A stretch of 34,555 nt of DNA from an uncultured Bacteroidales bacterium (GTDB lineage: Bacteria > Bacteroidota > Bacteroidia > Bacteroidales > UBA932). The DNA lies in the NCBI GenBank assembly GCA_905235445.1, contig CAJOLJ010000036.1:1-34555 (forward strand), read 5' to 3'. The notes under the pieces are model-generated. The model searched no databases and was not told the DNA's origin. It saw only the letters and a program-made list of their open reading frames with translations. Of this stretch, positions 6,572 through 13,784 are shown piece by piece (the stretch's first letter is position 1; every line of letters starts with the position of its first letter). The position numbers and the translations under genes were made by a program.

Positions 6572-6997
6572 GAGGGTCCCTCCTAACTGCGGATAAAAAA
6601 GAGGTTCTCTCAATAATATTGTTAGCCCCCTTCATGAAAGAGCAAGTTCCCCCGAAATTGCAAGTCGTGTTTTTTGCGAGCAATTTCAGAAGTTGCATCT
6701 TTGCTCCGAAGTTCTTTAGCATAGAGAAAACTACATGTACTAATATTTGACGCAACTTTTGTGAACAGGACATTAATTACGAAACGTTTAAAATGAAAGT
6801 CTATGTTTTGTGAGTTTCCCATATTAATCATTATCTTTGTAACAGCTGTAGCGAAATATATGTCGCACAGTAAGAAGTCCTATTTGACTTGTTTGTATAG
6901 TCTTTTTTGTTTTGCGTTAAGGCGGGGTTCTGTCCGCAATATCTTGTCAACTTAGATTCTAACGCCTTTTCACAAACAGACAATAAGATTTACGACC
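6572..6997. other. AT-rich gap between radC and the Rpn-type nuclease gene
   Basis: This 426-base AT-rich stretch holds no convincing gene. Two overlapping minus-strand frames (6507-6773 and 6622-6831) show no recognisable domain. An inverted repeat GAAATTGC (6654-6661) / GCAATTTC (6680-6687) flanks a T-rich loop. Just upstream of the nuclease gene are TTTG strings (6906-6914) and a TATCTTG (6940-6946), but the spacing does not fit a consensus promoter. Confidence 0.5.
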
Positions 6998-8191
6998 ATG
7001 GACAAATTAGGCCAAGGCACTTTTGTGCACAAGCTAACACCGGATCAAAGATCCGCTTACAATGAATTGATAGAGGAAGGTGGACTTCCTGCTTTCCTCG
7101 ATTTGACTATGGACTATGCTTTTAAGCTAGGATTCCAGGACAATACCGATGGTTTGGCTTCCTTAATAGGAGATATTCTTCAGAAAGAGATCATTGAGAT
7201 CAAGACTATCCACAATGAGATTCCAGGTCGGAAGAAAAATTCAAAAAGCATTAGGCTAGACCTCCGCTGCAAGACTGAAACCGAGTCCTTCATCGTTGAG
7301 ATGCAAAATTACCATTCTGTCAAGGATGACCCGAATAGGTTTATCTACTATATTGCAGATGAGATAGTCTCTTCAGTACATAGTGGTAGTGCTTACGGTT
7401 ATTCTCCAGTATATCTCATTGTGATATACAATTCGGAAATCAATTGGAAGCCCCTACCTATACCGAAAGAAACTGCGGAAAGAGTTGTTCTGAAACAACC
7501 TGCAGATGAATTGACCAAGGAACGTGAGAAGCACATATTCTGGTTTGTTGGACTTGAGAAAACACGCCTTTTCGAATTTGGCAAACAAGTTAACCTCATT
7601 GTTTGCACATTGGCGGATTTACCTTTCAGGGAAGAACCCTCTTTCCTTGACAAAGGAGTGGAGTGGTTGTATTACATTAATAACTTACAAGAATATCATG
7701 ATATTCATCAAATTCCACAACGTATGAGAGGAGTTGCAAACAACGTGATTCCTGACGATAAAGTTGACTTCATCGCATATCTGGAAGAAAAGCGTAGGAG
7801 AAGGATATTACAAGAAGCTCAGGAAACAATACAAGAAGCTCAGGAAACAATACAAAAAGCTCAGGAAGCACAACAAAAAGCTCAGGAAGCACAACAAAAA
7901 GCTCAGGAAGCACAACAAAAAGCTCAGGAAGCACAACAAGAAGCTCAGGAAGCACAACAAGAAGCTCAGGAAGCACAACAAAGGATCAAGACTGAACATG
8001 AGGGGAGAATAGCCGCAGAAAAAAGGAGCGAAGCCGCAGAAGCATCTTTGGCCAAAGCTGTCATTAATTTATTCCTAAAGGGCTATTCTTATGAGGACCT
8101 GTCCTCATTGTTCGGTAAGAGCGTTGAGGAAATCCAATCCATCATAGAAAGATTCCAGCAGCAAGAATCAGAGACTGCAGGAGAGAGTTGA
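6998..8191 (+). CDS. Rpn-family PD-(D/E)XK nuclease (recombination-promoting nuclease / putative transposase) with repeat tract
   Basis: This 397-residue protein belongs to the PD-(D/E)XK nuclease group often labelled recombination-promoting nuclease or putative transposase. The active-site pattern is visible as Asp88 (IRLDLRC) followed by Glu101-x-Gln103 (IVEMQN), the D..ExQ variant used by Rpn proteins, and FLDLTMDYAFKLGF near the N-terminus is typical. After the catalytic domain (to about residue 240), residues 272-327 are eight 7-residue repeats (QEAQETI, QKAQEAQ, QEAQEAQ) predicted to form a long coiled coil. A short C-terminal helical domain follows (YSYEDLSSLFGKSVEEIQSII). Met243 offers an internal in-frame start that would give a catalytic-domain-free 155-residue form. 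Some Rpn proteins act in anti-phage defence, with such a short form as antitoxin. The gene stands alone and is AT-rich compared with radC and upp, suggesting acquisition. Confidence 0.85.
   Translation: MDKLGQGTFVHKLTPDQRSAYNELIEEGGLPAFLDLTMDYAFKLGFQDNTDGLASLIGDILQKEIIEIKTIHNEIPGRKKNSKSIRLDLRCKTETESFIVEMQNYHSVKDDPNRFIYYIADEIVSSVHSGSAYGYSPVYLIVIYNSEINWKPLPIPKETAERVVLKQPADELTKEREKHIFWFVGLEKTRLFEFGKQVNLIVCTLADLPFREEPSFLDKGVEWLYYINNLQEYHDIHQIPQRMRGVANNVIPDDKVDFIAYLEEKRRRRILQEAQETIQEAQETIQKAQEAQQKAQEAQQKAQEAQQKAQEAQQEAQEAQQEAQEAQQRIKTEHEGRIAAEKRSEAAEASLAKAVINLFLKGYSYEDLSSLFGKSVEEIQSIIERFQQQESETAGES
7811..7978 (+). repeat. eight tandem 21-bp repeats inside the Rpn gene
   Basis: There are eight exact-length 21-base units. 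Two are CAAGAAGCTCAGGAAACAAT+A (7811-7852), four are CAAAAAGCTCAGGAAGCACA+A (7853-7936), and two are CAAGAAGCTCAGGAAGCACA+A (7937-7978). Unit length is a multiple of three, so gain or loss of units keeps the frame and lengthens or shortens the coiled coil by one heptad. The near identity of units points to recent expansion by slippage or unequal recombination. Confidence 0.97.
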
Positions 8192-8233
8192 TTCTTTGAA
8201 GGTGAAGGACTGCACAGACAACCTGAGTGTTTG

Positions 8234-8265
8234 CTAAGAGGTCTTTCTCAGGAAAGGCCCCTTAG
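8234..8265 (+). terminator. hairpin after the Rpn gene, possible terminator
   Basis: CTAAGAGGTCTTTC (8234-8247) pairs with GAAAGGCCCCTTAG (8252-8265) across a TCAG loop, with one A-C mismatch and one G-U pair. It starts 43 bases after the stop codon. No T tract follows. Confidence 0.45.
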
Positions 8266-8314
8266 CCCATTGCGACTATTTGAGTCGGGCATTCCATAAA
8301 GATTATTTGGATTA

Positions 8315-8346
8315 TTTGGAAAACCCGTCAATAAGGACTACTTTTG
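8315..8346 (+). promoter_or_regulatory. promoter of upp
   Basis: TTTG (8315-8318), a 20-base spacer and TACTTTTG (8339-8346) match the Bacteroidota -33/-7 consensus exactly. Transcription would start near 8353, about 34 bases before the upp ATG. TTATTTGGA occurs twice in tandem just here (8304-8320), so a second TTTG lies 10 bases further up. Confidence 0.7.
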
Positions 8347-8386
8347 TTTTTCGGACAATGTCAACAACACATCATTCGAAAAAGTC

Positions 8387-9040
8387 ATGAAAGTCATCAA
8401 CCTTGGAGAGAACAACTCCGTCCTAAACGATTTCGTCGCGCAGATGCGGGACAAGACCATCCAGAAGGACAAGGTCCGTTTCCGCAACAACCTCCGCAGG
8501 GTAGGCAACATCTTCGCATACGAACTTAGCCGCAACCTCCTCTATTCAACCAAGGACATTCTCACTCCCCTTGGGACCGCACAGGTTCCCACCTGTGACG
8601 AGAAAGTGGTGGTAGCCACCATTCTGAGGGCTGGACTTCCGCTTCATGAAGGCATCCTCGACTATTTTGACAATGCCGAGAGCGCATTCATCGCAGCCTA
8701 CCGCAAGTACGACAAGGGGGATGACTTCCATATCAATATCGAGTACTGCTCCTCACCGAGCCTGGAGGGGAAGATCCTGATCCTGGCGGACACGATGCTT
8801 GCGACCGGTTCATCAATCGAAGTCACCTACGCCAAGCTCATAGAGGACGGTGAGCCGAAGCACACCTATCTCGTATGCCCCATAGCCAGCGTCTTTGCGG
8901 TGGAGTATCTCCAGAAGCACCTTCCCCACGACAAGGTCACCCTCTGGACAGCAGCCATGGACGAGGAACTCACATCCCACTCCTACATAGTCCCGGGACT
9001 CGGGGATGCCGGTGACCTGGCATACGGTGAGAAACTCTAA
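8387..9040 (+). CDS. upp: uracil phosphoribosyltransferase
   Basis: The enzyme makes UMP from uracil and PRPP in pyrimidine salvage in the cytoplasm. The 217-residue protein shows the PRPP-binding signature ILADTMLATGSS and the uracil-binding C-terminal motif YIVPGLGDAGDLAYG, plus VVVATILRAGLPLHEG earlier. Length is normal. It is transcribed alone from a consensus promoter and ends at a bidirectional terminator shared with rpoN. Confidence 0.97.
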   Translation: MKVINLGENNSVLNDFVAQMRDKTIQKDKVRFRNNLRRVGNIFAYELSRNLLYSTKDILTPLGTAQVPTCDEKVVVATILRAGLPLHEGILDYFDNAESAFIAAYRKYDKGDDFHINIEYCSSPSLEGKILILADTMLATGSSIEVTYAKLIEDGEPKHTYLVCPIASVFAVEYLQKHLPHDKVTLWTAAMDEELTSHSYIVPGLGDAGDLAYGEKL

Positions 9041-9070
9041 GACCTGAAAGGGTCCATAATCCTGATAATC

Positions 9071-9115
9071 AAAAAGCCTTCCCTGCCAGCACATGGTGGA
9101 GAAGGCTTCATTTTT
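9071..9115. terminator. bidirectional terminator between upp and rpoN
   Basis: AAGCCTTC (9074-9081) pairs with GAAGGCTT (9101-9108), with an inner CCA/TGG pairing, and is flanked by AAAAA on the left and, after CA, TTTTT on the right. It lies between the convergent stops of upp and rpoN and can serve both strands. Confidence 0.75.
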
Positions 9116-9155
9116 ATGTCTTGAAGGGGGACCTGCCGGAAGAGGGGGTCACCCC

Positions 9156-10568
9156 CTATATTTCCTTTCTCAGTCTCGCCTTGGGGATTCCCAGCTGCTC
9201 ACGGTACTTGGCGATGGTCCTTCTGGCCACCCTGTAGCCTCGGTTCTTCATCTCGGTCGTGAGCTGGTCATCGGTGAGCGGGTGCTGCTTGTCCTCCGCC
9301 TCGATGCACTCCTGGACCACTTTCTTCAGTTCCCTGGTGGAGACCTCCTCCCCGGCCTGGTTCTCGAGACCCTCCGAGAAGAAATATTTCAGGGGATAGA
9401 TGCCGAACGTGGTCTCTATGTACTTGGAGTTCACGACTCGTGATATCGTGGAGATATCGAATCCGGTCTTCTCGGCTATGTCCTTCAGGACCATCGGCTT
9501 CAAGGCTGCATCATCACCCGTCATGAAGAATTCCTTCTGATAGTCCAGAATGGCCTTCATCGTGGTGTTGAGGGTGTTGTGCCTCTGCTTGATGGCCTCG
9601 ACGAACCATTTTGCGGAGTCCACCTTGGACTTCACGAACTGGGCCGCCTTCTGGTTGGACTTGTCAGTGGAGGCTGCATCCTCGAGGATGCGGGCATAGC
9701 TCTGGTTGACCCTGATGTCCGGGACGGAGAGGCGGGGCATCGTGAGCTTGAACTCCCCCTCCTCATAGTCCAGCCGGAAATCCGGCACTATCTGGAGGGC
9801 ACGGTCCGCGTCGGAGTCATCTATCTGGCCTCCCGGGGAGGGATTCAGATGGACGATCTTGCTCACCGCCTGCTTCATCTGTTCCTCGGTTATGCCGAGC
9901 TTGGCCATGACCCTGCGGTAATGACGGTTCGAAAACTCGTTGAACTGCTCGGTAAGGATCCTTTCAGCAAGGAGCACCTCCTCGGTCTGGTTCATCACCT
10001 TGAGTTGGAGCAGGAGGCATTCCTGGAGGTTCCTGGCCCCGACTCCCGGGGGATCGAACTCCTGAATCATGTGAAGGAGCCTTTCCACTTCCTCCTCGTC
10101 AGTCTCTATTCCGGCACGGAAAGCCAGGTCATCGACGAGGCTGTCGATGTCTCGCCTGAGGTAACCGTCCTCACCGAGGCTCCCTATTATGAAAGTTGCG
10201 ATCTGGCGCTCGTGTTCCGTTATGTCACGGAACCCCAGCTGTTCCATCAGGCTCTGCGTAAAACTCTGCTTGACCGAGAATGTGGAATACTGCGGCCTCT
10301 CGTCCTTGCCGTAATTGTTGATCTTCAGCAGGTAATACGGAGTGCTGTCATCTTCCTTTATCTCGGAAAGGGACACGTCACGGGGCTCATCGTCCTCGGT
10401 ATCGTCACTCTTCTCCTGCGGACTGTCGTCCAGGACCGGGTTCTCCTCCAGTTCCTTGCGGATACGCTGTTCCAGTTCCTGGACCGGCAGCTCGATGAGC
10501 TTGATGGTCTGGATCTGAAGCGGGGAGAGCTTCTGCTGCTGCTTTATGGTGAGTTCCTGTTTCTGCAT
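9156..10568 (-). CDS. rpoN: RNA polymerase sigma-54 factor
   Basis: Sigma-54 directs RNA polymerase to -24/-12 promoters that need an AAA+ activator for opening. The 470-residue protein has the full layout. A glutamine-rich N-terminal region I (QELTIKQQQKLSPLQIQTIKLI) touches the activator, and an acidic linker follows (about residues 46-65). Next come the core-binding domain (EFDPPGVGARNLQECLLLQ) and a helix-turn-helix (DISTISRVVNSKYIET). At the C-terminus is the RpoN box (ARRTIAKYREQLGI) that reads the -24 element. It is the last gene of a three-gene minus-strand operon, 31 bases after the SPOR-domain gene. No -24/-12 promoter or activator gene was noticed in the window. Confidence 0.97.
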   Translation of the reverse strand: MQKQELTIKQQQKLSPLQIQTIKLIELPVQELEQRIRKELEENPVLDDSPQEKSDDTEDDEPRDVSLSEIKEDDSTPYYLLKINNYGKDERPQYSTFSVKQSFTQSLMEQLGFRDITEHERQIATFIIGSLGEDGYLRRDIDSLVDDLAFRAGIETDEEEVERLLHMIQEFDPPGVGARNLQECLLLQLKVMNQTEEVLLAERILTEQFNEFSNRHYRRVMAKLGITEEQMKQAVSKIVHLNPSPGGQIDDSDADRALQIVPDFRLDYEEGEFKLTMPRLSVPDIRVNQSYARILEDAASTDKSNQKAAQFVKSKVDSAKWFVEAIKQRHNTLNTTMKAILDYQKEFFMTGDDAALKPMVLKDIAEKTGFDISTISRVVNSKYIETTFGIYPLKYFFSEGLENQAGEEVSTRELKKVVQECIEAEDKQHPLTDDQLTTEMKNRGYRVARRTIAKYREQLGIPKARLRKEI

Positions 10569-10599
10569 GTGAGAGTGAGTGGGAGGAGTATTGCCGTAA

Positions 10600-11211
10600 T
10601 TAGGATTCGTCGGTAGTGACGGAAGATGGGGTTTCGGGAGAAGGATCCGCAGAGAATCTGTGCTTGGGACTTGGGTCCGGATAGTTAATATTCTCCTTCA
10701 CCACGAAAGCCGCGGGGAAAGCCGACTTTATGTTTCTCAGAAGTTCCATCGCCTCGCTCTTTGTCCTGAAGTCACCGACCGTCACCTTGAAAAAGGGCGC
10801 CTGGTAGACCAGGTAGGCGGGTATGTCGGGGAACATCCCGATGAAACGGGCCCTGTAGCCGAAGCTCACAGCTCTGGAGTTCTGCTGGTTATCGAAATAA
10901 ATCCTGACCCTGTAACCCTGGATCTTCCTTGAGGAGTTCTTGGCGACCTGGGTCCTGAAGGCGTTCCTGAGCTGGTTGGACTGATGGAGGGTCACGCTTG
11001 CACGACCTCCCTCGTCCTTGGAGGGGAGGATATCGAAAATGGACTTCCCCAGAAGGGTGGAGTCGACCACCGGGGGGAGTACCTGGGTGAGTGTATCCTC
11101 GGGGGAGGTTTCCGTTTCCTGGGCCTGTGCCCTGTTCACGAGGCTTCCAAGCAGGAGCATGGAAAGGATGCAGAGGAGGGGGCGTAGGATATATTTTTGA
11201 TGGGCTTTCAT
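10600..11211 (-). CDS. secreted SPOR-domain protein
   Basis: This 203-residue protein has an N-terminal signal peptide (MKAHQKYILRPLLCILSMLL, then GSLVNRAQAQ), a low-complexity linker, and a SPOR-type domain of about 80 residues (GYRVRIYFDNQQNSRAV ... FFKVTVGDFRTKSEAMELL ... AFVVKENINYP). SPOR domains bind glycan strands of peptidoglycan stripped of stem peptides, often at the division site, so a periplasmic cell wall role is likely. It sits between the LEA-like lipoprotein and rpoN in one operon. The C-terminal 25 residues are rich in Pro and Ser. Confidence 0.85.
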   Translation of the reverse strand: MKAHQKYILRPLLCILSMLLLGSLVNRAQAQETETSPEDTLTQVLPPVVDSTLLGKSIFDILPSKDEGGRASVTLHQSNQLRNAFRTQVAKNSSRKIQGYRVRIYFDNQQNSRAVSFGYRARFIGMFPDIPAYLVYQAPFFKVTVGDFRTKSEAMELLRNIKSAFPAAFVVKENINYPDPSPKHRFSADPSPETPSSVTTDES

Positions 11212-11244
11212 TGTCTTGTCGTCATTAGTCTTGCAACCCCGGGG

Positions 11245-11745
11245 CTACTTCAGCATCTTTGAGACCGAGATGTTCTTGAATTTCAGCGGCGCGCTAAGTC
11301 CGCTCTTCAGTTTGAGGCGCAGCGTGAGGTCAATTTTGAGGTCATCCATGTTGTAGTCTGAGAGCATGCCCACGACTTTCATCAGGGAGAGACCTTCCGA
11401 CAGGTTGGCGGAACAAGGTAGGGAATACACTGCGGTGGTCCGGCCGTTTACCACCACCGGCTCCGCCTGGAGGTTCACTATCGGTTCCCCCTTGTAGCGG
11501 ACCACTCCAGTGACATCGGACAGGCCAAGCTGCATGGCCGGGTTCTCCACCTTGAGGTCCAGGACCGCCTTGAGTCCGTGCAGTCCCAAAGGGGTAACCT
11601 GCGACACTGACCCGCCCAGGATCTTGATATTCTTTACATTGCGGATAGTGGAACAGCCGGTGGCAAGCCCCAGGCAGCATAGAAACACCACTGCGGCAAG
11701 GGTGCACCGCACAACGGAGTGTCCGCTTTGATATCTCATTTTCAT
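11245..11745 (-). CDS. LEA14-like lipoprotein
   Basis: This 166-residue predicted lipoprotein has signal segment RCTLAAVVFLCCLGLA and lipobox ATGC, with Cys31 lipidated. The mature part (about residues 45-160) resembles the LEA type 2 / WHy beta-sandwich fold, with alternating strands such as GLKAVLDLKVENPAMQLGL, VRYKGEPIVNLQAEPVVV and KIDLTLRLKLKSGL. Its function in bacteria is unknown; an envelope role is likely. The ATG at 11745 is taken; a TTG at 11760 and an ATG at 11739 are alternatives. It is the first gene of the operon with the SPOR protein and rpoN, with gaps of about 30 bases. Confidence 0.75.
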   Translation of the reverse strand: MKMRYQSGHSVVRCTLAAVVFLCCLGLATGCSTIRNVKNIKILGGSVSQVTPLGLHGLKAVLDLKVENPAMQLGLSDVTGVVRYKGEPIVNLQAEPVVVNGRTTAVYSLPCSANLSEGLSLMKVVGMLSDYNMDDLKIDLTLRLKLKSGLSAPLKFKNISVSKMLK

Positions 11746-11813
11746 AGAATTCGTCTTCAATTAGTGTGCCCCTCGGGGCCCGTGATGGAAAGGGGAAACC
11801 TTACCTTTGGATG

Positions 11814-11821
11814 CAAATATA
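11814..11821 (-). promoter_or_regulatory. -7 promoter element of the lipoprotein-SPOR-rpoN operon
   Basis: On the minus strand this is TATATTTG followed by CATC, fitting TAnnTTTG. No TTTG is found 19-21 bases upstream. Transcription would begin near 11807, giving a leader of about 60 bases. A second TATATTTG lies at 11937-11930 and may be an upstream start. Confidence 0.45.
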
Positions 11822-12121
11822 CAACTTTTTGGTTTTAGATTTTTTCTGTCCCTCGTTTTGGTAATGATTAAAAACGTAGAAAGGACATAGCCCAAAGCTT
11901 ACCTAGACCGTCCAGGAGAACACACCTGACAAATATAGCATATAGTTCTCCCCCTGAAAAGGAGGCAGTGACAACACACCGCAAATGAGGATTTGGGCAT
12001 TCAATTCCTGGCAGATACTATTGTTATGACCCCCAAAAGAGTCATTTTCCGGTTTTCTAAAAAATAACGCCCCCCTGGGACCCCTCGGCAGGGCGGGGCG
12101 GATGAAATGCAAAAACTTGCG
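11822..12121. other. divergent intergenic region between the rpoN operon and miaB
   Basis: No gene is supported in these 300 bases. They hold a second minus-strand -7-like element (TATATTTG, 11937-11930) inside an inverted repeat GGAGAAC (11915-11921) / GTTCTCC (11945-11951). A short minus-strand frame spans 11903-12112 but has no recognisable features. A C-rich stretch (12071-12100) precedes the miaB promoter element. Confidence 0.4.
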
Positions 12122-12129
12122 TATCTTTG
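12122..12129 (+). promoter_or_regulatory. -7 promoter element of miaB
   Basis: TATCTTTG followed by CGC fits TAnnTTTG. No -33 TTTG at the right distance. Transcription would begin near 12136, only about 12 bases before the ATG at 12148, so the leader is very short. Confidence 0.4.
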
Positions 12130-12147
12130 CGCTTCAAAATAAAGCAT

Positions 12148-13479
12148 ATGGGAAAGAAAGTCTACATAGAAACTTACGGCTGCCAGATGAACGTGAATGA
12201 CACCGAGGTCATTTTCTCCATCCTTCTTGGGAATGGGTACGAGAGGACCGAGGATATCGCCGAGGCGGATGTCATCATGGCCAACACCTGCTCGGTCAGG
12301 GACAACGCCGAACAGAGGATCTGGGGCAGGATCCAGCAGTTCAACTCCTTCAGGCGCTCCCATCCAGGCCTCATCGTAGGAATCGTCGGCTGCATGGCCG
12401 AGAGGCTCAAGGACAAACTCCTCGACTCCCACAGAGTGGACCTCGTCGCGGGCCCTGACTCCTACAGGTCCCTTCCCGAGCTTCTATCCAGGATCACTCC
12501 CACATCCCCCCAGATAAACGTCCTCCTCTCCCATGAGGAGACTTACGGCGACATAAACCCGGTGAGGATAGACAAGAACGGGGTGAGCGCTTTCGTCTCC
12601 ATCATGAGGGGCTGCAACAATGTCTGTTCCTACTGCGTGGTCCCCTATACGAGGGGAGCCGAAAGAAGCCGGGACCCGAGGACCATCCTCGCAGAGACCC
12701 GGGACTTGCTGGAAAAGGGCTACAAGGAAGTCACCCTTCTGGGTCAGAACGTGGACTCCTATTACTGGAAGGACCCCGAGGTGGGTGAAGTCACGTTCGC
12801 ATCCCTTCTCGAGAAGGTAGCCCTTCTCTCCCCCACCCTCCGGGTGCGCTTCTCCACTTCCCACCCCAAGGACATCAGTGACGAAGTCATCTACACGATG
12901 GGCCGCTACGACAATATCTGCAAGAATATCCACTTCCCCCTGCAGTCCGGAAGCGACAGGATGCTACAGAAGATGAGACGGCGCTACACCAGGGACTGGT
13001 ACCTGGAAAGGGTCGCCAAGATCCGCTCGGTCATGCCGGGGTGCGCCATCACTACCGACATCATAGCCGGGTTCTGCTCCGAGACGGAGGAGGACCACAG
13101 GGACACGCTGGACGTGATGAGGAAAGTGAGATACGACTATGCCTACATGTTCCAGTACTCCGAAAGGCCGGGGACCCTCGCCGCCCTGAAGTATCCCGAT
13201 GACGTCCCGCCCGAGGTGAAAGGGCGTAGGCTGGAGGAGATAATAGCCCTGCAGAACGAGCTCTCCGCCCGCAGTAACCGCTCCGATGTGGGAAAGGTAT
13301 TCGAGGTGCTCATCGAAGGCCCGTCGAGGCGTGACAGCTCCCAGCTTTGCGGAAGGGCCTCCAACAACAAGATGTGCGTCTTCACAGACTCCGTCCACAC
13401 CAAGGGTGATTACGTGAAAGTGAGGGTCGATGACTGCACCTCCGCCACTCTTCTTTGCTCACTCATAACTGATAATTAG
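12148..13479 (+). CDS. miaB: tRNA-2-methylthio-N6-dimethylallyladenosine synthase
   Basis: MiaB is a radical SAM enzyme that adds a methylthio group to i6A37 of tRNAs. The 443-residue protein shows an N-terminal methylthiotransferase domain with three cluster cysteines (YGCQMN, Cys12; ANTCSVRD; IVGCMAE). The radical SAM motif CNNVCSYC follows (Cys156, Cys160, Cys163). SGSDRMLQKMRRRYT is conserved in the family, and a C-terminal TRAM-like domain binds RNA. The ATG at 12148 (MGKKVYIETYGCQMN) is preferred over an upstream in-frame start because it matches the family start and lies below the -7 element. It is a single gene closed by the terminator at 13510-13552. Confidence 0.97.
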   Translation: MGKKVYIETYGCQMNVNDTEVIFSILLGNGYERTEDIAEADVIMANTCSVRDNAEQRIWGRIQQFNSFRRSHPGLIVGIVGCMAERLKDKLLDSHRVDLVAGPDSYRSLPELLSRITPTSPQINVLLSHEETYGDINPVRIDKNGVSAFVSIMRGCNNVCSYCVVPYTRGAERSRDPRTILAETRDLLEKGYKEVTLLGQNVDSYYWKDPEVGEVTFASLLEKVALLSPTLRVRFSTSHPKDISDEVIYTMGRYDNICKNIHFPLQSGSDRMLQKMRRRYTRDWYLERVAKIRSVMPGCAITTDIIAGFCSETEEDHRDTLDVMRKVRYDYAYMFQYSERPGTLAALKYPDDVPPEVKGRRLEEIIALQNELSARSNRSDVGKVFEVLIEGPSRRDSSQLCGRASNNKMCVFTDSVHTKGDYVKVRVDDCTSATLLCSLITDN

Positions 13480-13509
13480 GCTCTTAGCCACTTTAGAAAG
13501 AGACTCCGC

Positions 13510-13552
13510 CTCCCGAAGGGATCCTCCGACAATCCCTCCGGGAGCTTCTTTT
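13510..13552 (+). terminator. intrinsic terminator of miaB
   Basis: CTCCCGAAGGGAT (13510-13522) pairs with ATCCCTCCGGGAG (13532-13544) with one A-C mismatch and a 9-base loop, followed by CTTCTTTT. It separates miaB from the dcw operon. Confidence 0.8.
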
Positions 13553-13610
13553 GTGCCCCTCTCTTTCCACCCCTTTCCTTCCGCCTGGCATTATCGCAAA
13601 CAAGAAGCAA

Positions 13611-13655
13611 GGGAAATTTGTGGAAAAAATTGTAATCAGATGGAAAGAAATGTAA
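13611..13655 (+). promoter_or_regulatory. candidate MraZ operator: phased GGAAA direct repeats
   Basis: GGGAAA (13611), TGGAAA (13621) and TGGAAA (13641) are spaced by 10 and 20 bases, that is on the same helix face. The last two belong to a longer direct repeat TGGAAARAAWTGTAA (13621-13635 and 13641-13655; 13 of 15 bases identical). They lie directly upstream of the -7 element at 13666. In E. coli MraZ binds direct repeats of TGGGN at a 10-base period in front of mraZ. The match here is an inference. Confidence 0.4.
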
Positions 13656-13665
13656 AAATTATGGC

Positions 13666-13673
13666 TAACTTTG
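13666..13673 (+). promoter_or_regulatory. -7 promoter element of the dcw operon
   Basis: TAACTTTG followed by CAC fits TAnnTTTG. No -33 TTTG lies at the expected distance; the GGAAA repeats occupy that position. Transcription would start near 13680, leaving a leader of about 105 bases before mraZ. Confidence 0.5.
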
Positions 13674-13689
13674 CACTGAGCGAAATGTC

Positions 13690-13741
13690 CCTCCAAAGGA
13701 GGCACGCCCCAGCCCGGTTTACCGGCGGGAGGCCAAGGCCT
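13690..13741 (+). other. structured 5' leader of the dcw operon, three small hairpins
   Basis: Three short perfect hairpins follow each other: CCTCC-AAA-GGAGG (13690-13702), CCGG-TTTA-CCGG (13714-13725) and AGGCC-AA-GGCCT (13730-13741). CCCTCC (13689-13694) could instead pair with GGGAGG (13727-13732), giving an alternative fold. The hairpins are short, so whether they regulate anything is uncertain. Confidence 0.4.
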
Positions 13742-13784
13742 ACAGCAACAAAGACTTAAGCACACACTCATATCCATACAGCAG

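Noticed and set aside
6507..6831. two overlapping minus-strand frames downstream of radC
   Set aside because: One overlaps the radC end; neither shows a domain, signal peptide or promoter.
7811..7978. CRISPR-like array
   Set aside because: The repeats are head-to-tail without spacers, in frame, and encode coiled-coil heptads.
7764..8012. KKLRKHN-type repeat protein in the second frame, and leucine-rich frames on the minus strand
   Set aside because: These are by-products of the 21-bp repeat of the Rpn gene, which leaves several frames open.
13553..13759. 68-residue frame upstream of mraZ
   Set aside because: It overlaps the proposed promoter and operator of the dcw operon and has no protein-like features.
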